Shown here piece by piece: positions 1 to 10,034 of a DNA stretch of 64,000 nucleotides; the stretch's first letter is position 1, and the number at the start of each line of letters is the position of its first letter. A program made the position numbers and the translations under genes. The notes under the pieces are model-generated. The model saw only the letters and a list, made by a program, of their open reading frames with translations, was not told where the DNA came from and ran no database searches. The stretch is from Actinomycetospora sp. NBRC 106378. Its GTDB lineage: Bacteria; Actinomycetota; Actinomycetes; Mycobacteriales; Pseudonocardiaceae. The DNA is taken from NCBI RefSeq assembly GCF_030269685.1, contig NZ_BSTT01000004.1:62001-126000 (forward strand), in the 5' to 3' direction.

Positions 1-15
1 GGCCGGCATCTCGTC

Positions 16-1152
16 GTGAACAAGTGGGGCCGTCTCGGTCGAGCGCTCGGGGACAGCGATCCCGGGGTGACGGCCCGCCTCCTCGACCACGCCGAGGAGG
101 TCTCCGCGGTCTTGGAGCGCCATCTCGGTCTCGAGCCGTTCGTAACCGGGGGCACCCTGCTCGGTGCCGTCCGTGAGGGTCGGCTGCTCGGTCACGACGA
201 CGACGTCGACCTGGGCTACGTGAGCAGCTACGAGGACCCCGTGGACGTCGCCCGCGAGGGCTTCGAGGTCGGCCGGGTCCTGCGACGAGCCGGGTTCGCG
301 GTGTTGCGCCACTCGCCCGGACACCTGCAGATGCACTTCTCGCACGACGGGGTGTCGGACCACTACGTCGACGTCTTCGCCGGCTTCATCCGCGAGGGTC
401 ACTGGCACCAGCTGTTCTGCATCCGGCACCCCGCGCGACGCTCGGATCTGCTGCCGCGCTCCACCGTGACGATCGACGGCCGTCCACTTCCGGCCCCCGC
501 CGACGTCGAGTTGGCGCTCGAGGCGAACTACGGCCCGGGCTGGCGGGTCCCGGACCCCGCCTTCCGGTTCGAGACGCCGCGGGCCACCCGACGTCGTCTC
601 GACGTCTGGTTCCCGGGCGTGCACGCCGATCGCGAGGACTGGGCCCTGCGACCGGAACGCGCGGAGGTCAGCGAGCGGGCGCGGAGACTGGTCGCCTGCG
701 ACCCGGGCCTCCCCGCACTCGATCTCGGCTGCGGCGCGGGGGCGGACACGGCCTTCCTCGCCGATCGACTGGGGAGAGCCGTGGGCCTGGACTGGAACGA
801 GCCCGCGCTCGACCGGGCGCGGGCCGCCGTCGTGGGGAGGAATGCGGACATCCTCTGCGTGAACCTGCGGGACTTCCGGGCGGTCCTGCGGGTCGGCGCA
901 CGGCTCGCGGCCGAGGGGCACGGCTGGGTGGTCCTCGTCGGGAAGCTCCTGGACCACCTCGACGAGCGGGCGCGCGACAACGTCCTGCGTCTGCTCGGCA
1001 TGGTCCTCCGACGGGGCGGCCATGCGGTCCTCGATCCTCCGGCTGATTCCGAGACCATGACACGGAGCGCGAGGCATCACGGGCTGGTCGTCGAGCGCAC
1101 CGCGGTCGGCACCGAGATTCGTCGGGCCCAGGTAGCCCTGGCGGTCGCATGA
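16..1152 (+). CDS. LicD-family nucleotidyltransferase fused to a class I SAM methyltransferase
   Basis: Residues 1-200 carry a LicD-type nucleotidyltransferase signature: GGTLLGAVREGRLLGHDDDVD near residues 45-65, with the acidic DDDVD pair expected to bind metal. LicD-family enzymes transfer phosphocholine or similar phospho-groups onto surface glycans. Residues about 230-370 form a class I methyltransferase, with motif I LDLGCGAG followed by VGLDWNEPALDRAR. The frame is open back to base 1, so the GTG at 16 may be internal and the protein may extend upstream. Its stop overlaps the ATG of the next gene by 4 bp (ATGA), so the two are probably co-translated. A role in modifying a cell-surface polymer is inferred; the substrate is unknown. 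Confidence 0.7.
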   Translation: MNKWGRLGRALGDSDPGVTARLLDHAEEVSAVLERHLGLEPFVTGGTLLGAVREGRLLGHDDDVDLGYVSSYEDPVDVAREGFEVGRVLRRAGFAVLRHSPGHLQMHFSHDGVSDHYVDVFAGFIREGHWHQLFCIRHPARRSDLLPRSTVTIDGRPLPAPADVELALEANYGPGWRVPDPAFRFETPRATRRRLDVWFPGVHADREDWALRPERAEVSERARRLVACDPGLPALDLGCGAGADTAFLADRLGRAVGLDWNEPALDRARAAVVGRNADILCVNLRDFRAVLRVGARLAAEGHGWVVLVGKLLDHLDERARDNVLRLLGMVLRRGGHAVLDPPADSETMTRSARHHGLVVERTAVGTEIRRAQVALAVA

Positions 1153-1505
1153 GGAACCCCGTGCGGGTGGCAGGCGGCGCTGCGCGTCGCCTCCTCGTGC
1201 CCGAGTGGAGCGCGATCCTGGGAGACATCGGCGTCCTGCGAGAGGATCGCGACCGTCTGCTGTCCGATGTGCGGGTCCTGCGCCGGGAGCTCGCGGACCT
1301 GCAGCGGCGAGCCGCCGAGATCCACGGCGAGAACGAGGCACTCCGCGCGCGGGTCGACTCCTTCGAGGAGGACATCGACGAGAACCGTCGTCTCTCGGCA
1401 CGCGTCGCCGAGGTGACGGACCTCGTCACCGAGGTCGTGCTCCCTCTGCACGACCGGGAGATCGACGTGTCTCGCATGCGGAACGAGGGCACCGAGCCGA
1501 CCTGA
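1149..1505 (+). CDS. Small coiled-coil protein, DUF6752-like
   Basis: This 118-residue protein overlaps the preceding LicD-methyltransferase gene by 4 bp. Residues 25-95 are almost continuous heptad-like sequence rich in L, R, E and D (for example ILGDIGVLREDRDRLLSDV), predicting a long coiled coil. The C-terminal part, NRRLSARVAEVTDLVTEVV, resembles from memory DUF6752, a small domain found beside actinobacterial glycosyltransferase and teichoic-acid genes. No catalytic motif or membrane segment is visible. A scaffold or partner for the upstream enzyme is a reasonable guess only. Confidence 0.6.
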   Translation: MRNPVRVAGGAARRLLVPEWSAILGDIGVLREDRDRLLSDVRVLRRELADLQRRAAEIHGENEALRARVDSFEEDIDENRRLSARVAEVTDLVTEVVLPLHDREIDVSRMRNEGTEPT

Positions 1506-1551
1506 TTGCGTCCGGCTTGAACCGGACCTGTCCGACTGGTCTGATTCCCCC

Positions 1552-2016
1552 GTGCTGGAGGCCCACCGGGTGTCGTCGCTGCGTTCTCGCTGGGAGGTCC
1601 GCGAGGACGACGCGCCCCTGCTCGTGCTCGAGGCGAAGGGGTGGCGCTCGGCGGTCCGCTACGCGCTCGACGGCCTGGACTACGAGGTGCAGTCGACCTG
1701 GACCGGCACCCAGTACACGCTCACCCGCGCGGGCACCGAGCTCGCCCGGGCCGAGCGGGTCGGGCGCAAGCGCTGGTCGATCGTCACGCCCGAGGGGACG
1801 TTCTTCTTCCGGCGCCGCTCCATCTGGAAGGCCGACCAGGAGTGGGTGGCCGACCCGGAGACCGAGGAGCCGGTGGGCAGTATCCGGCGCACCGGCACCT
1901 GGCGGGGCGACGCCGAGGCCGAGCTGCCCGGCATGCCGACCCCGCTCGCCGTCTTCACCCTCGCCGTCGTGCTGCTCATGTGGGAACAGGCTGCCGCCGC
2001 CGCGGCGACGACCTGA
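1552..2016 (+). CDS. Hypothetical protein with a C-terminal membrane segment
   Basis: This 154-residue product starts at a GTG with no strong ribosome-binding site. It is rich in alternating hydrophobic and charged residues, suggesting a beta-rich domain (WEVREDDAPLLVLEAKGWRS, then YTLTRAGTELARAERVGRKR), a little like LURP-one/Tubby-like proteins, though I cannot confirm this. It ends in a hydrophobic stretch, PLAVFTLAVVLLMW, followed by an alanine tail, consistent with a C-terminal membrane anchor. The 3' end overlaps the convergent membrane protein gene by 41 bp. Function unknown. Confidence 0.55.
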   Translation: MLEAHRVSSLRSRWEVREDDAPLLVLEAKGWRSAVRYALDGLDYEVQSTWTGTQYTLTRAGTELARAERVGRKRWSIVTPEGTFFFRRRSIWKADQEWVADPETEEPVGSIRRTGTWRGDAEAELPGMPTPLAVFTLAVVLLMWEQAAAAAATT

Positions 2017-2587
2017 CCGGCGACGGCACCACGGCCGCGAGCGCGGTCCAGCCCACCGCGAGCACGACCATCGTCAAGACCCCGACGGGGTAGTAGATGT
2101 GGCTCGTCAGGAACGAGTACGCCCCGCCGACGACGAGGACGGTCCCGACGACGGCCACGGCCCGCCCGGGCCCGGGCGTCACGAGGATCGCCGTGATGCC
2201 GCCGATCACCGCGGTCGCCAGGTAGGCGTAGACGCCGGGGACGACGAGCTGGTCGGCGATGCCGAACAGGGTCGACACCCACGGGCCCGGGCCGAGCGTC
2301 ATCGTCTCGTGGCCCCCGCCGATCCCGGCCAGCACGTCGAGCGCGGTGTAGAAGCAGGCGTAGACGAGGCCGAGTGCGATCACGGCGCCCTCCAGCAGCC
2401 GCCCGCGGCCCCGCACGACGACCCACGGGCCGAGCGCCAGCAGCGGGAACGCGACCAGGCCGATCACGTGCAGGTCACGCCACCAGGGCGCGGTCTCCGG
2501 GGTGAGCACCACGGGGTGGGTGAGCCCCACCGCTGCGAGCAGCAGCGGAGGCAGAGCGGCGGCGGCGAGAGCGGCCGGGCGAGGCAT
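1976..2587 (-). CDS. Small multipass integral membrane protein, unknown function
   Basis: The 203-residue product has about six hydrophobic segments: residues 5-25, 38-60, 65-85, 110-135, 140-160 and 165-190. It has no recognisable catalytic motif. Charged residues are concentrated in short loops and in the basic C-terminal tail (SSPRRRQPVPT). An ATG start preceded by GGGGAAGG-type sequence is used. It converges on, and overlaps by 41 bp, the preceding hypothetical gene. I do not recognise the family. Confidence 0.6.
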   Translation of the reverse strand: MPRPAALAAAALPPLLLAAVGLTHPVVLTPETAPWWRDLHVIGLVAFPLLALGPWVVVRGRGRLLEGAVIALGLVYACFYTALDVLAGIGGGHETMTLGPGPWVSTLFGIADQLVVPGVYAYLATAVIGGITAILVTPGPGRAVAVVGTVLVVGGAYSFLTSHIYYPVGVLTMVVLAVGWTALAAVVPSPVRSSPRRRQPVPT

Positions 2588-2710
2588 CGTCGGGCACCTT
2601 CCCCTGCCGTCATCTTCCCGTGATCACCCGGTCGTGTAGTCCGTTCGGACTAATACCGCGGTGTCCCCGAGCGAACTCCGGAGCGAACGGTCACGCAACG
2701 GAGGAGCAGG

Positions 2711-4084
2711 ATGACGGACAGTGAGTTCGGGCGGGCACGGGCGCCACACCGTCGCACATGGGCCCTGGTGTCCGTGTTGGGTGCTCTGGTGTTGCTCGTC
2801 GGTGTGCTGGCGACGGGCGTGGCAGCGGGACGGGCCGAGGCCGCCGTCGTGACCGGGCGGGTCGCGAACTCCGCGGGTGGCTGCCTGGAGAACGCGAACA
2901 ACGCGGCCGCGGTGAACAACCCGCTCTGGCTCAACGTCTGCGGCACGAACGCCGGGCAGCAGTGGTCGCGCTGGTCCGACGGCACCCTGCGCGTGCAGAA
3001 CCTGTGCGCCGACACCGCCGGCGGCGCGACGGCCTCCGGGACCCGCGTGGTGCTCGCCGCGTGCTCCACCGCGACCTCGCAGCGCTGGAACTTCTACGTC
3101 GCGGGCTACGTCCAGAACCAGAAGTCGGGTCTCTGCCTCGCGCCGCTGGCCAACCGGATCGCCGCCAAGGTCGTCATGACGATCGTGGCCTGCGCGAACG
3201 TCGCGGCCCACAAGTGGAGCGTGCCGGCCCTCTCCACGCCGACCACCACGACCACCGCACCGCCGCCGTCGACGACGACCCCGCGGCCCACCACCACGAC
3301 GCCCCCACCCACGACGACGACGCCGCCGCGGAGCACCACGACGGTGCCGCCGCCCACCACGACGACCACGACGACCGCGCCGCCCACCACGACGCTGCCG
3401 GGTCAGACTCGCCAGGTGTGGGACTCGAACTTCACCGGCGCGGGCTTCGGCAACTTCGACGACACCCCGTGGAACAACGTCGGGGCGAACGCGCCCGTGA
3501 TCGTCACGTCCCCGGTCACGTCCGGGGCGAAGTCCGCCCAGTTCACGATGCCCGGCGGCGGCACCCGCTCCGAGATCGTCCCGACCACCGCCGAGTTCGG
3601 CGAGGGCCAGGACCGCTACTTCCGCTTCTCCTTCTACCTGCCGTCGACCTTCCCCACGAAGGTGAACACCTGGCAGGTCATCACGCAGTGGAAGAACGAC
3701 GGCACCGGCTCACCGCCGCTCGAGCTCACCGTCGGCAACGGCAACATCAACCTCGAGGGCGGGTACGGCCACCCCGCCGGCCCGCGGACCTTCGCCAAGG
3801 CCCTCACCCCGGCGACGACGGGCCAGCGGATCGACCTGGTCGTCCACGTCCTCTTCTCCCGCGACCCGAGCAAGGGCGTCGTCGACGTCTGGCGGGGCGG
3901 CACCCAGGTGCTCGCGGGGTACAAGCCGGCCGGCGGCACCCTCTACCCGACGAGCTCGGCGGGCACGGCGACGACGAACTCCTACTGGAAGATGGGGCTC
4001 TACCGGGACTCGGCGATCACGCAGGCCGCCCAGTACACGATCGAGAGCGCCAAGGTCGGCAACACCTACGCCTCGGTGGCCTGA
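2711..4084 (+). CDS. Secreted ricin-B-lectin and polysaccharide lyase-like protein, paralog 1
   Basis: This 457-residue protein has four parts. A Sec signal peptide covers residues 1-44 (basic N-terminus, LVSVLGALVLLVGVLATG, then AEA). A ricin-type beta-trefoil follows (about 45-172), with three Q-x-W-like repeats (GQQWSRW, SQRWNFY, HKWSVP) and paired cysteines. A Thr/Pro linker spans about 176-232. The C-terminal beta-sheet domain (235-457) resembles the heparin lyase I-like family PF14099 (RSEIVPTTAEF, EGQDRYFRFSFYLP, WQVITQWKNDGTGSPP). The start has a GGAGCAGG ribosome-binding site. It presumably binds and cleaves an extracellular acidic polysaccharide; the substrate is unknown. A close paralog lies at 4804-6183 with an unrelated gene between them. 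Confidence 0.75.
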   Translation: MTDSEFGRARAPHRRTWALVSVLGALVLLVGVLATGVAAGRAEAAVVTGRVANSAGGCLENANNAAAVNNPLWLNVCGTNAGQQWSRWSDGTLRVQNLCADTAGGATASGTRVVLAACSTATSQRWNFYVAGYVQNQKSGLCLAPLANRIAAKVVMTIVACANVAAHKWSVPALSTPTTTTTAPPPSTTTPRPTTTTPPPTTTTPPRSTTTVPPPTTTTTTTAPPTTTLPGQTRQVWDSNFTGAGFGNFDDTPWNNVGANAPVIVTSPVTSGAKSAQFTMPGGGTRSEIVPTTAEFGEGQDRYFRFSFYLPSTFPTKVNTWQVITQWKNDGTGSPPLELTVGNGNINLEGGYGHPAGPRTFAKALTPATTGQRIDLVVHVLFSRDPSKGVVDVWRGGTQVLAGYKPAGGTLYPTSSAGTATTNSYWKMGLYRDSAITQAAQYTIESAKVGNTYASVA

Positions 4085-4647
4085 CCCGACGACCCCACGT
4101 CCCGGCCGATGAACGCCATCAGCCGGGACGCGGGGTCGGCGTCGTCGGAGACCTCGACCTTCGGGCCGTACTGCCCCGAGGCGCGGAGCATCTCGTCCAT
4201 CGGCTGCATCTCGGCCAGCAGGGCGGCGCAGCGGTCGGGGTCGAGGCGGGGGTCCTGCCCGGTCGCCCGCGCGAGGTCCCAGGTGTGCAGGAAGACGTCG
4301 GTGGTGAAGAACCGCGACACGGCCTCCGGCAGCGGCACCGTCCCGACGTAGGGGTTCACGAGCTGTCGGTCCGCCGTGGCCGGGTCGTCGAGGAGGTCCT
4401 GCACGCCGTCGCTCATGGTCCGCCACGCCCCGGCGGGGTCCTCGGCGACGTCGGGTCCCGACGGCAGGTCGACCCCGGCCCCTCCCGCGAGGAACGACGG
4501 GAACCAGCCGACGAGGTGGGCGACGACGTCCCGCGCGGTCCACTCGGGCACCGGTGAGCGCCGGTCCCACGTGGCGTCGTCGGGCACGGCCTCGACCAGT
4601 GCGGTGAATCGCCCGGCGGTCTCGCGGTACTGCTCGGCAGCGTTCAT
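4066..4647 (-). CDS. TIGR03086-type metal-binding protein (mycothiol-dependent maleylpyruvate isomerase superfamily)
   Basis: The 193-residue product has the DinB/MDMPI four-helix layout. It opens with AAEQYRETAGRFTALVEAVPDD, then has WDRRSPVPEWTARDVVAHLVGW (a metal-ligand His in the second helix) and VFLHTWDLARATG (a second conserved His). Members of this superfamily bind a divalent metal and often act with mycothiol. The ATG at 4647 was chosen over an upstream in-frame codon because AGGAG lies just before it. Its 3' end overlaps the lectin-lyase gene by 19 bp. It sits between the two lectin-lyase paralogs with no obvious functional link. Confidence 0.75.
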   Translation of the reverse strand: MNAAEQYRETAGRFTALVEAVPDDATWDRRSPVPEWTARDVVAHLVGWFPSFLAGGAGVDLPSGPDVAEDPAGAWRTMSDGVQDLLDDPATADRQLVNPYVGTVPLPEAVSRFFTTDVFLHTWDLARATGQDPRLDPDRCAALLAEMQPMDEMLRASGQYGPKVEVSDDADPASRLMAFIGRDVGSSGQATEA

Positions 4648-4803
4648 GGCGCGCTCCTGTTCTCGGTGTCCGTTCCGCAGTCGAACCCGTGGCCGTTTCT
4701 TCGACAGCAGGTCACCAAGTGGGGCCGTTCGAGTGAAACTCGACCGTAATACTTCCCGGGTTCCCCGCGACGTGACCACCGGACGTGAGTTCTTGGGGGG
4801 AGC

Positions 4804-6183
4804 ATGGTCGTGTCAGGTCGACGGTGGATCGCAGGGATCGGGGCGCTGGCGCTCCTGGTCGGGCTGCTGGTGGGGTTCGCGGGGCAGGCCGCCGCGGGCA
4901 CGGTGACCGGTCAGATCCGGAACGCCTCCGCCGGGTGCATGGAGAACTCCAACAACTCGACGGCGACGAACAACGCGCAGTGGCTCAACACCTGCGGCAC
5001 CAACCTCGGCCAGCAGTGGTCGCGGTGGTCCGACGGCACCGTGCGCGTGCAGGGCCGCTGCGTCGACACCCTGAACGGGGGCACCACCAACGGCACCCGC
5101 GTGGTGCTCGTCGTCTGCTCGACGACCTCGACCTCACAGAAGTGGACGATCGCCGCCTCCGGCGTGATCCAGAACCAGAAGTCGAAGCTCTGCCTCGCGC
5201 CGCAGAACAACAAGATCGCCGCCAAGGTCGTCATCACCGTCGCCACGTGCGTCACCACGGCCGCGCAGCGGTGGACGGTGCCCGCGCTCTCCACGCCGGA
5301 CACGACGCCGCCGCCGACCACGACGACGACCGTGCCGCCGACGACCACCACGACCGCGCCGCCGACCACGACCGCGCCGCCGACCACGACGGTGCCGCCG
5401 ACCACCACCACGACGGTGCCGCCGCCGACGACCGTCCCGCCGACCACCACCACGACGGTGCCGACGACGACCACCACCACGACGACGTCGCTCCCGCCCC
5501 AGACCACGCAGACCTGGGACTCGAGCTTCACCTCGGCGGGCCTCGGCACGTTCGACGACACCCCGTGGAACGACGTGGGGGCGGACGCCCCGGTCATCGT
5601 CGACTCGCCGGTCACGTCCGGGGCGAAGGCCGCGCAGTTCACGATGCCGGGCGGCGGGACGCGGACGGAGATCGTCCCGACGACGGCGGAGTTCTCGGAG
5701 GGCCAGGACCGCTGGTTCCGGTTCTCCTTCTTCCTGCCCGCAGGCTTCCCGACCCAGGTCACCACGTGGCAGGTGATCACCCAGTGGAAGAACGACGGCA
5801 CCGGTTCGCCACCGCTGGAGGTCACCGTCGGCGGGGGCAACCTCAACCTGGAGGGCGGCTACGGCTACCCCGCCGGGCCCCGCACCTTCGCCCAGCCCCT
5901 GGCCCCGGCGGTGACCGGGCAGCGCACCGACCTGGTGCTGCACGTGTTCTTCTCCCGCGACCCGGCCAAGGGCACGGTCGACGTCTGGAACAACGGCACC
6001 CAGGTCCTCGCGGGCTACCGGCCGGCCGGCGGGACGCTGTACCCGACCGACAAGAAGAACACGGCCACGAGCAGCTCGTACTGGAAGATGGGGATCTACC
6101 GCGACTCGGCGATCACCCAGCAGGCCCGGTACACGATCGAGAGCGCGAAGGTCGGCAACACCCGGGCCCAGGTCGACGGCTGA
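4804..6183 (+). CDS. Secreted ricin-B-lectin and polysaccharide lyase-like protein, paralog 2
   Basis: This 459-residue protein has the same architecture as the product at 2711-4084. It has a signal peptide (1-32, ending AAAG), a ricin-B trefoil (33-165, with GQQWSRW, SQKWTI and AQRWTV), a Thr/Pro/Val linker (about 170-232), and the PF14099-like lyase domain (235-459, with RTEIVPTTAEF and WQVITQWKNDGTGSPP). The ATG follows a GGGGGGAG ribosome-binding site. The lyase domains are nearly identical over long stretches, while the linkers differ in repeat number. This indicates a gene duplication with linker slippage. The family assignment is good; the sugar substrate is unknown. Confidence 0.75.
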   Translation: MVVSGRRWIAGIGALALLVGLLVGFAGQAAAGTVTGQIRNASAGCMENSNNSTATNNAQWLNTCGTNLGQQWSRWSDGTVRVQGRCVDTLNGGTTNGTRVVLVVCSTTSTSQKWTIAASGVIQNQKSKLCLAPQNNKIAAKVVITVATCVTTAAQRWTVPALSTPDTTPPPTTTTTVPPTTTTTAPPTTTAPPTTTVPPTTTTTVPPPTTVPPTTTTTVPTTTTTTTTSLPPQTTQTWDSSFTSAGLGTFDDTPWNDVGADAPVIVDSPVTSGAKAAQFTMPGGGTRTEIVPTTAEFSEGQDRWFRFSFFLPAGFPTQVTTWQVITQWKNDGTGSPPLEVTVGGGNLNLEGGYGYPAGPRTFAQPLAPAVTGQRTDLVLHVFFSRDPAKGTVDVWNNGTQVLAGYRPAGGTLYPTDKKNTATSSSYWKMGIYRDSAITQQARYTIESAKVGNTRAQVDG

Positions 6184-6200
6184 GCCCCGCCCGTCCCGCA

Positions 6201-6243
6201 CGAACGGCACTCGCGCACGTCGATGCCGCGGGAGTGCCGTTCG
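6201..6243. terminator. Bidirectional terminator-like palindrome
   Basis: A perfect 12-bp inverted repeat (CGAACGGCACTC and GAGTGCCGTTCG) with a 19-base loop lies between two convergent genes, the second lectin-lyase and the SRPBCC gene. It lacks a T-run, as is common in GC-rich actinobacteria. Confidence 0.6.
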
Positions 6244-6274
6244 CCGGGCGGCAGGAGGTCGGGCCGACCTGCCG

Positions 6275-7958
<1,684 letters not shown>

Positions 7959-7962
7959 GGGC

Positions 7963-8829
7963 GTGACCGGTCTGGCGGTCGCGCTCGCGCTCCTCGCGGC
8001 GCTCCTGCTGGCCGTCGGGTCGGTCGCCCAGCGCCGCGCCGCCGGGCAGGTTCCCGACGACGAGGCGGGTGGGCTCGGGCTGCTCCGTCGCCTCGTGCGC
8101 TCGCCCACCTGGTGGGCGGGGAGCGTCGGTGACGCGGGCGGCTTCGTCGTGCAGGCCGCCGCGCTCGGGGTCGGTTCGCTGCTGCTCGTGCAGCCGCTGC
8201 TGGTGACCACGCTGCTGTTCGCGCTGCCGCTCGAGGCGTGGACGGGCGGGCGGCGGATCACCGTCCGCGACGGGGTGTGGGCGGTGGTGCTGGCCGCCGC
8301 GCTGGCGCTGTTCCTGGTGATCGGCGAGCCGACCGCGGGGCGGGACCGGGCGCCGTTCGCCGCCTGGGTACCGACGGGGTCGGTGCTCGTCGTCGTGGTG
8401 CTGGGCTGCCTCGCGCTGGCCGCCCGCCGTCACGGCCGGGTCCGTGCCGCCGCCCTCGCGGTCGCGACCGGCATCGCCTACGGGGTGCTCGCCGCCCTGA
8501 CGAAGTCGGTGGTCGACCTGCTCACCCACGGCCTCGTGCCGCTCCTGCTCGGCTGGGAGACCTGGGTGCTCGTCGTGGCCGCCGTCGGTGGGACCTACCT
8601 GCAGCAGGCGGCCTTCCAGGCCGGCGACCTCGCGACGACCCTGCCGGCGATCACCGTGGCCGAGCCTCTCGTCGCAGCCGTCCTGGGGCTCGCCGTGCTC
8701 GGGGAGCAGGTGCGGGCCGACGGCGCCGAGTGGGTGCTGATCGGGGTGCTCGTGCTCGTCACGGTCGTCGCCACGACGGTGCTCGCCCGGTCGAGCGCCA
8801 CCGCCGCGCCCGCGCCGGTACCGGCGTGA
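7963..8829 (+). CDS. DMT-superfamily integral membrane transporter
   Basis: The 288-residue product has nine or ten hydrophobic helices and the EamA-like two-half layout. The second half contains GIAYGVLAALTKSVVDLLTHG and TLPAITVAEPLVAAVLGLAVLGEQV, typical of DMT permeases. It starts with GTG 4 bp after the glf stop and its stop overlaps the next gene (GTGA), so glf, this gene and the esterase are probably one operon. The substrate is unknown. A link to envelope precursors is suggested only by context. Confidence 0.75.
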   Translation: MTGLAVALALLAALLLAVGSVAQRRAAGQVPDDEAGGLGLLRRLVRSPTWWAGSVGDAGGFVVQAAALGVGSLLLVQPLLVTTLLFALPLEAWTGGRRITVRDGVWAVVLAAALALFLVIGEPTAGRDRAPFAAWVPTGSVLVVVVLGCLALAARRHGRVRAAALAVATGIAYGVLAALTKSVVDLLTHGLVPLLLGWETWVLVVAAVGGTYLQQAAFQAGDLATTLPAITVAEPLVAAVLGLAVLGEQVRADGAEWVLIGVLVLVTVVATTVLARSSATAAPAPVPA

Positions 8830-10019
8830 GCAGCCGGACGACACCCGTCGTCGGGTCCACGCGGACCGCGCTCGTGGCGGCCGCCGTGGTCCTGGTGGCG
8901 GTGCTGCTGGTGACGGCGGGTGGCGATCCCCGCGACGTCCCGGTCACCGAGTGGCCGTTCCACGCGCTGCTGGTGGTGCTGCTGCTCCTCGCCGTGGTCG
9001 CCGCCACCACCGCACGCCGTCGCCCCGCGCGAGCGACGTCGGCGCTGGCGGCGGTGCTCGTCCTGCTGCTCAACCTCGCCGCGGCGGTCAACACCTACGT
9101 CGACTACGACCGCACCCTCGGCGCCGTCCTGGGGGTCGAACCCGCCGACGAGGAGTCCCTGGCCCGGCTCCTGCGCCAGACGAGCGTGCCCGCGGCGGGC
9201 GAGATCGCGGCCGTGACGGTGCCGACCCGCCGGTCGGGCTTCGCGGCACGGCAGGCACTCGTCTACGTGCCCCCGGCGTGGTTCCACCGCCCGCGGCCGA
9301 AGCTGCCGGTAATCGTCCTGCTGCACGGCACGCCGGGGACGCCGTCGGACTGGTTCGGGCCGGGGCGTGCCGCGGCGAGCGCCGACGCCTTCGCCGCCGC
9401 GCACGGCGGGACCGCGCCCGTCCTCGTGGCCCCCGACATCAACGGCACCGAGGACGCCGACACCGAGTGCGTGGACTCCCCGCTCGGCCGGGTGGAGACG
9501 GCGCTGACCGAGGACCTGCCGGCGTTCGTCACCTCCACCTTCCGCACCCAGCCCACCGGGCGGGGCTGGGCGGTGGCGGGCCTGTCCGAGGGGGGCGCGT
9601 GCGCGACGATGCTGGCGCTGCGCCACCCCGCGCTGTTCGAGACGTTCGGCGACTACTCCGGGCTCGCCGGGCCCCGGGTCGGTGACACCAACGCCGACAC
9701 CGCCTCGACGGTGAGCGGCCTGTTCGGCGGGTCGTCGTCGGCGTTCGCGGCGCACGAGCCGTCCGCGCTGCTCGCCGACCGGCGCTTCCCGCGCCTCGGC
9801 GGCTGGTTCGAGGTCGGCGACTCCGACGCCGAGCCGTACGCCGCCCAGGAGGCGCTCGTGCCGCTCGCGCGCCGGTCCGGGATCACCGTGTGCTCCGTCG
9901 TCGTCCCGGGCGGCGGGCACACCTTCGACGTGTTCTCCCAGGCGTTCTCCGACTCCCTGCCGTGGCTCGCGCAGCGCGTCGGTCTCCCCACGACCGGGGT
10001 GAGCTGTCCCCGGCAGTAG
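8826..10019 (+). CDS. Membrane-anchored alpha/beta-hydrolase esterase (PF00756-like)
   Basis: The 397-residue product has about three N-terminal membrane helices (residues 14-32, 45-62, 70-90). An extracytoplasmic alpha/beta-hydrolase domain of the esterase-D/antigen-85 type follows (about 125-395). Visible catalytic features are the oxyanion strand VIVLLHGTPG, the nucleophile motif GLSEGG (Ser254), an acidic residue in FEVGDSDAE (about 331-333) and the His in GGGHTFDVF (His364). The GTG start overlaps the transporter stop. Antigen-85 relatives transfer mycolates to AG, but this lineage appears to lack mycolates, so the enzyme may handle another acyl ester. That role is inference. Confidence 0.75.
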   Translation: MSSRTTPVVGSTRTALVAAAVVLVAVLLVTAGGDPRDVPVTEWPFHALLVVLLLLAVVAATTARRRPARATSALAAVLVLLLNLAAAVNTYVDYDRTLGAVLGVEPADEESLARLLRQTSVPAAGEIAAVTVPTRRSGFAARQALVYVPPAWFHRPRPKLPVIVLLHGTPGTPSDWFGPGRAAASADAFAAAHGGTAPVLVAPDINGTEDADTECVDSPLGRVETALTEDLPAFVTSTFRTQPTGRGWAVAGLSEGGACATMLALRHPALFETFGDYSGLAGPRVGDTNADTASTVSGLFGGSSSAFAAHEPSALLADRRFPRLGGWFEVGDSDAEPYAAQEALVPLARRSGITVCSVVVPGGGHTFDVFSQAFSDSLPWLAQRVGLPTTGVSCPRQ

Positions 10020-10034
10020 TGGGTACCAGGGCAC

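Noticed and set aside
3400-4557. Plus-strand frame through the lectin-lyase gene and the TIGR03086 gene rich in H and D
   Set aside because: Shadow of the Thr/Pro linker codons (ACC read out of frame); no protein features.
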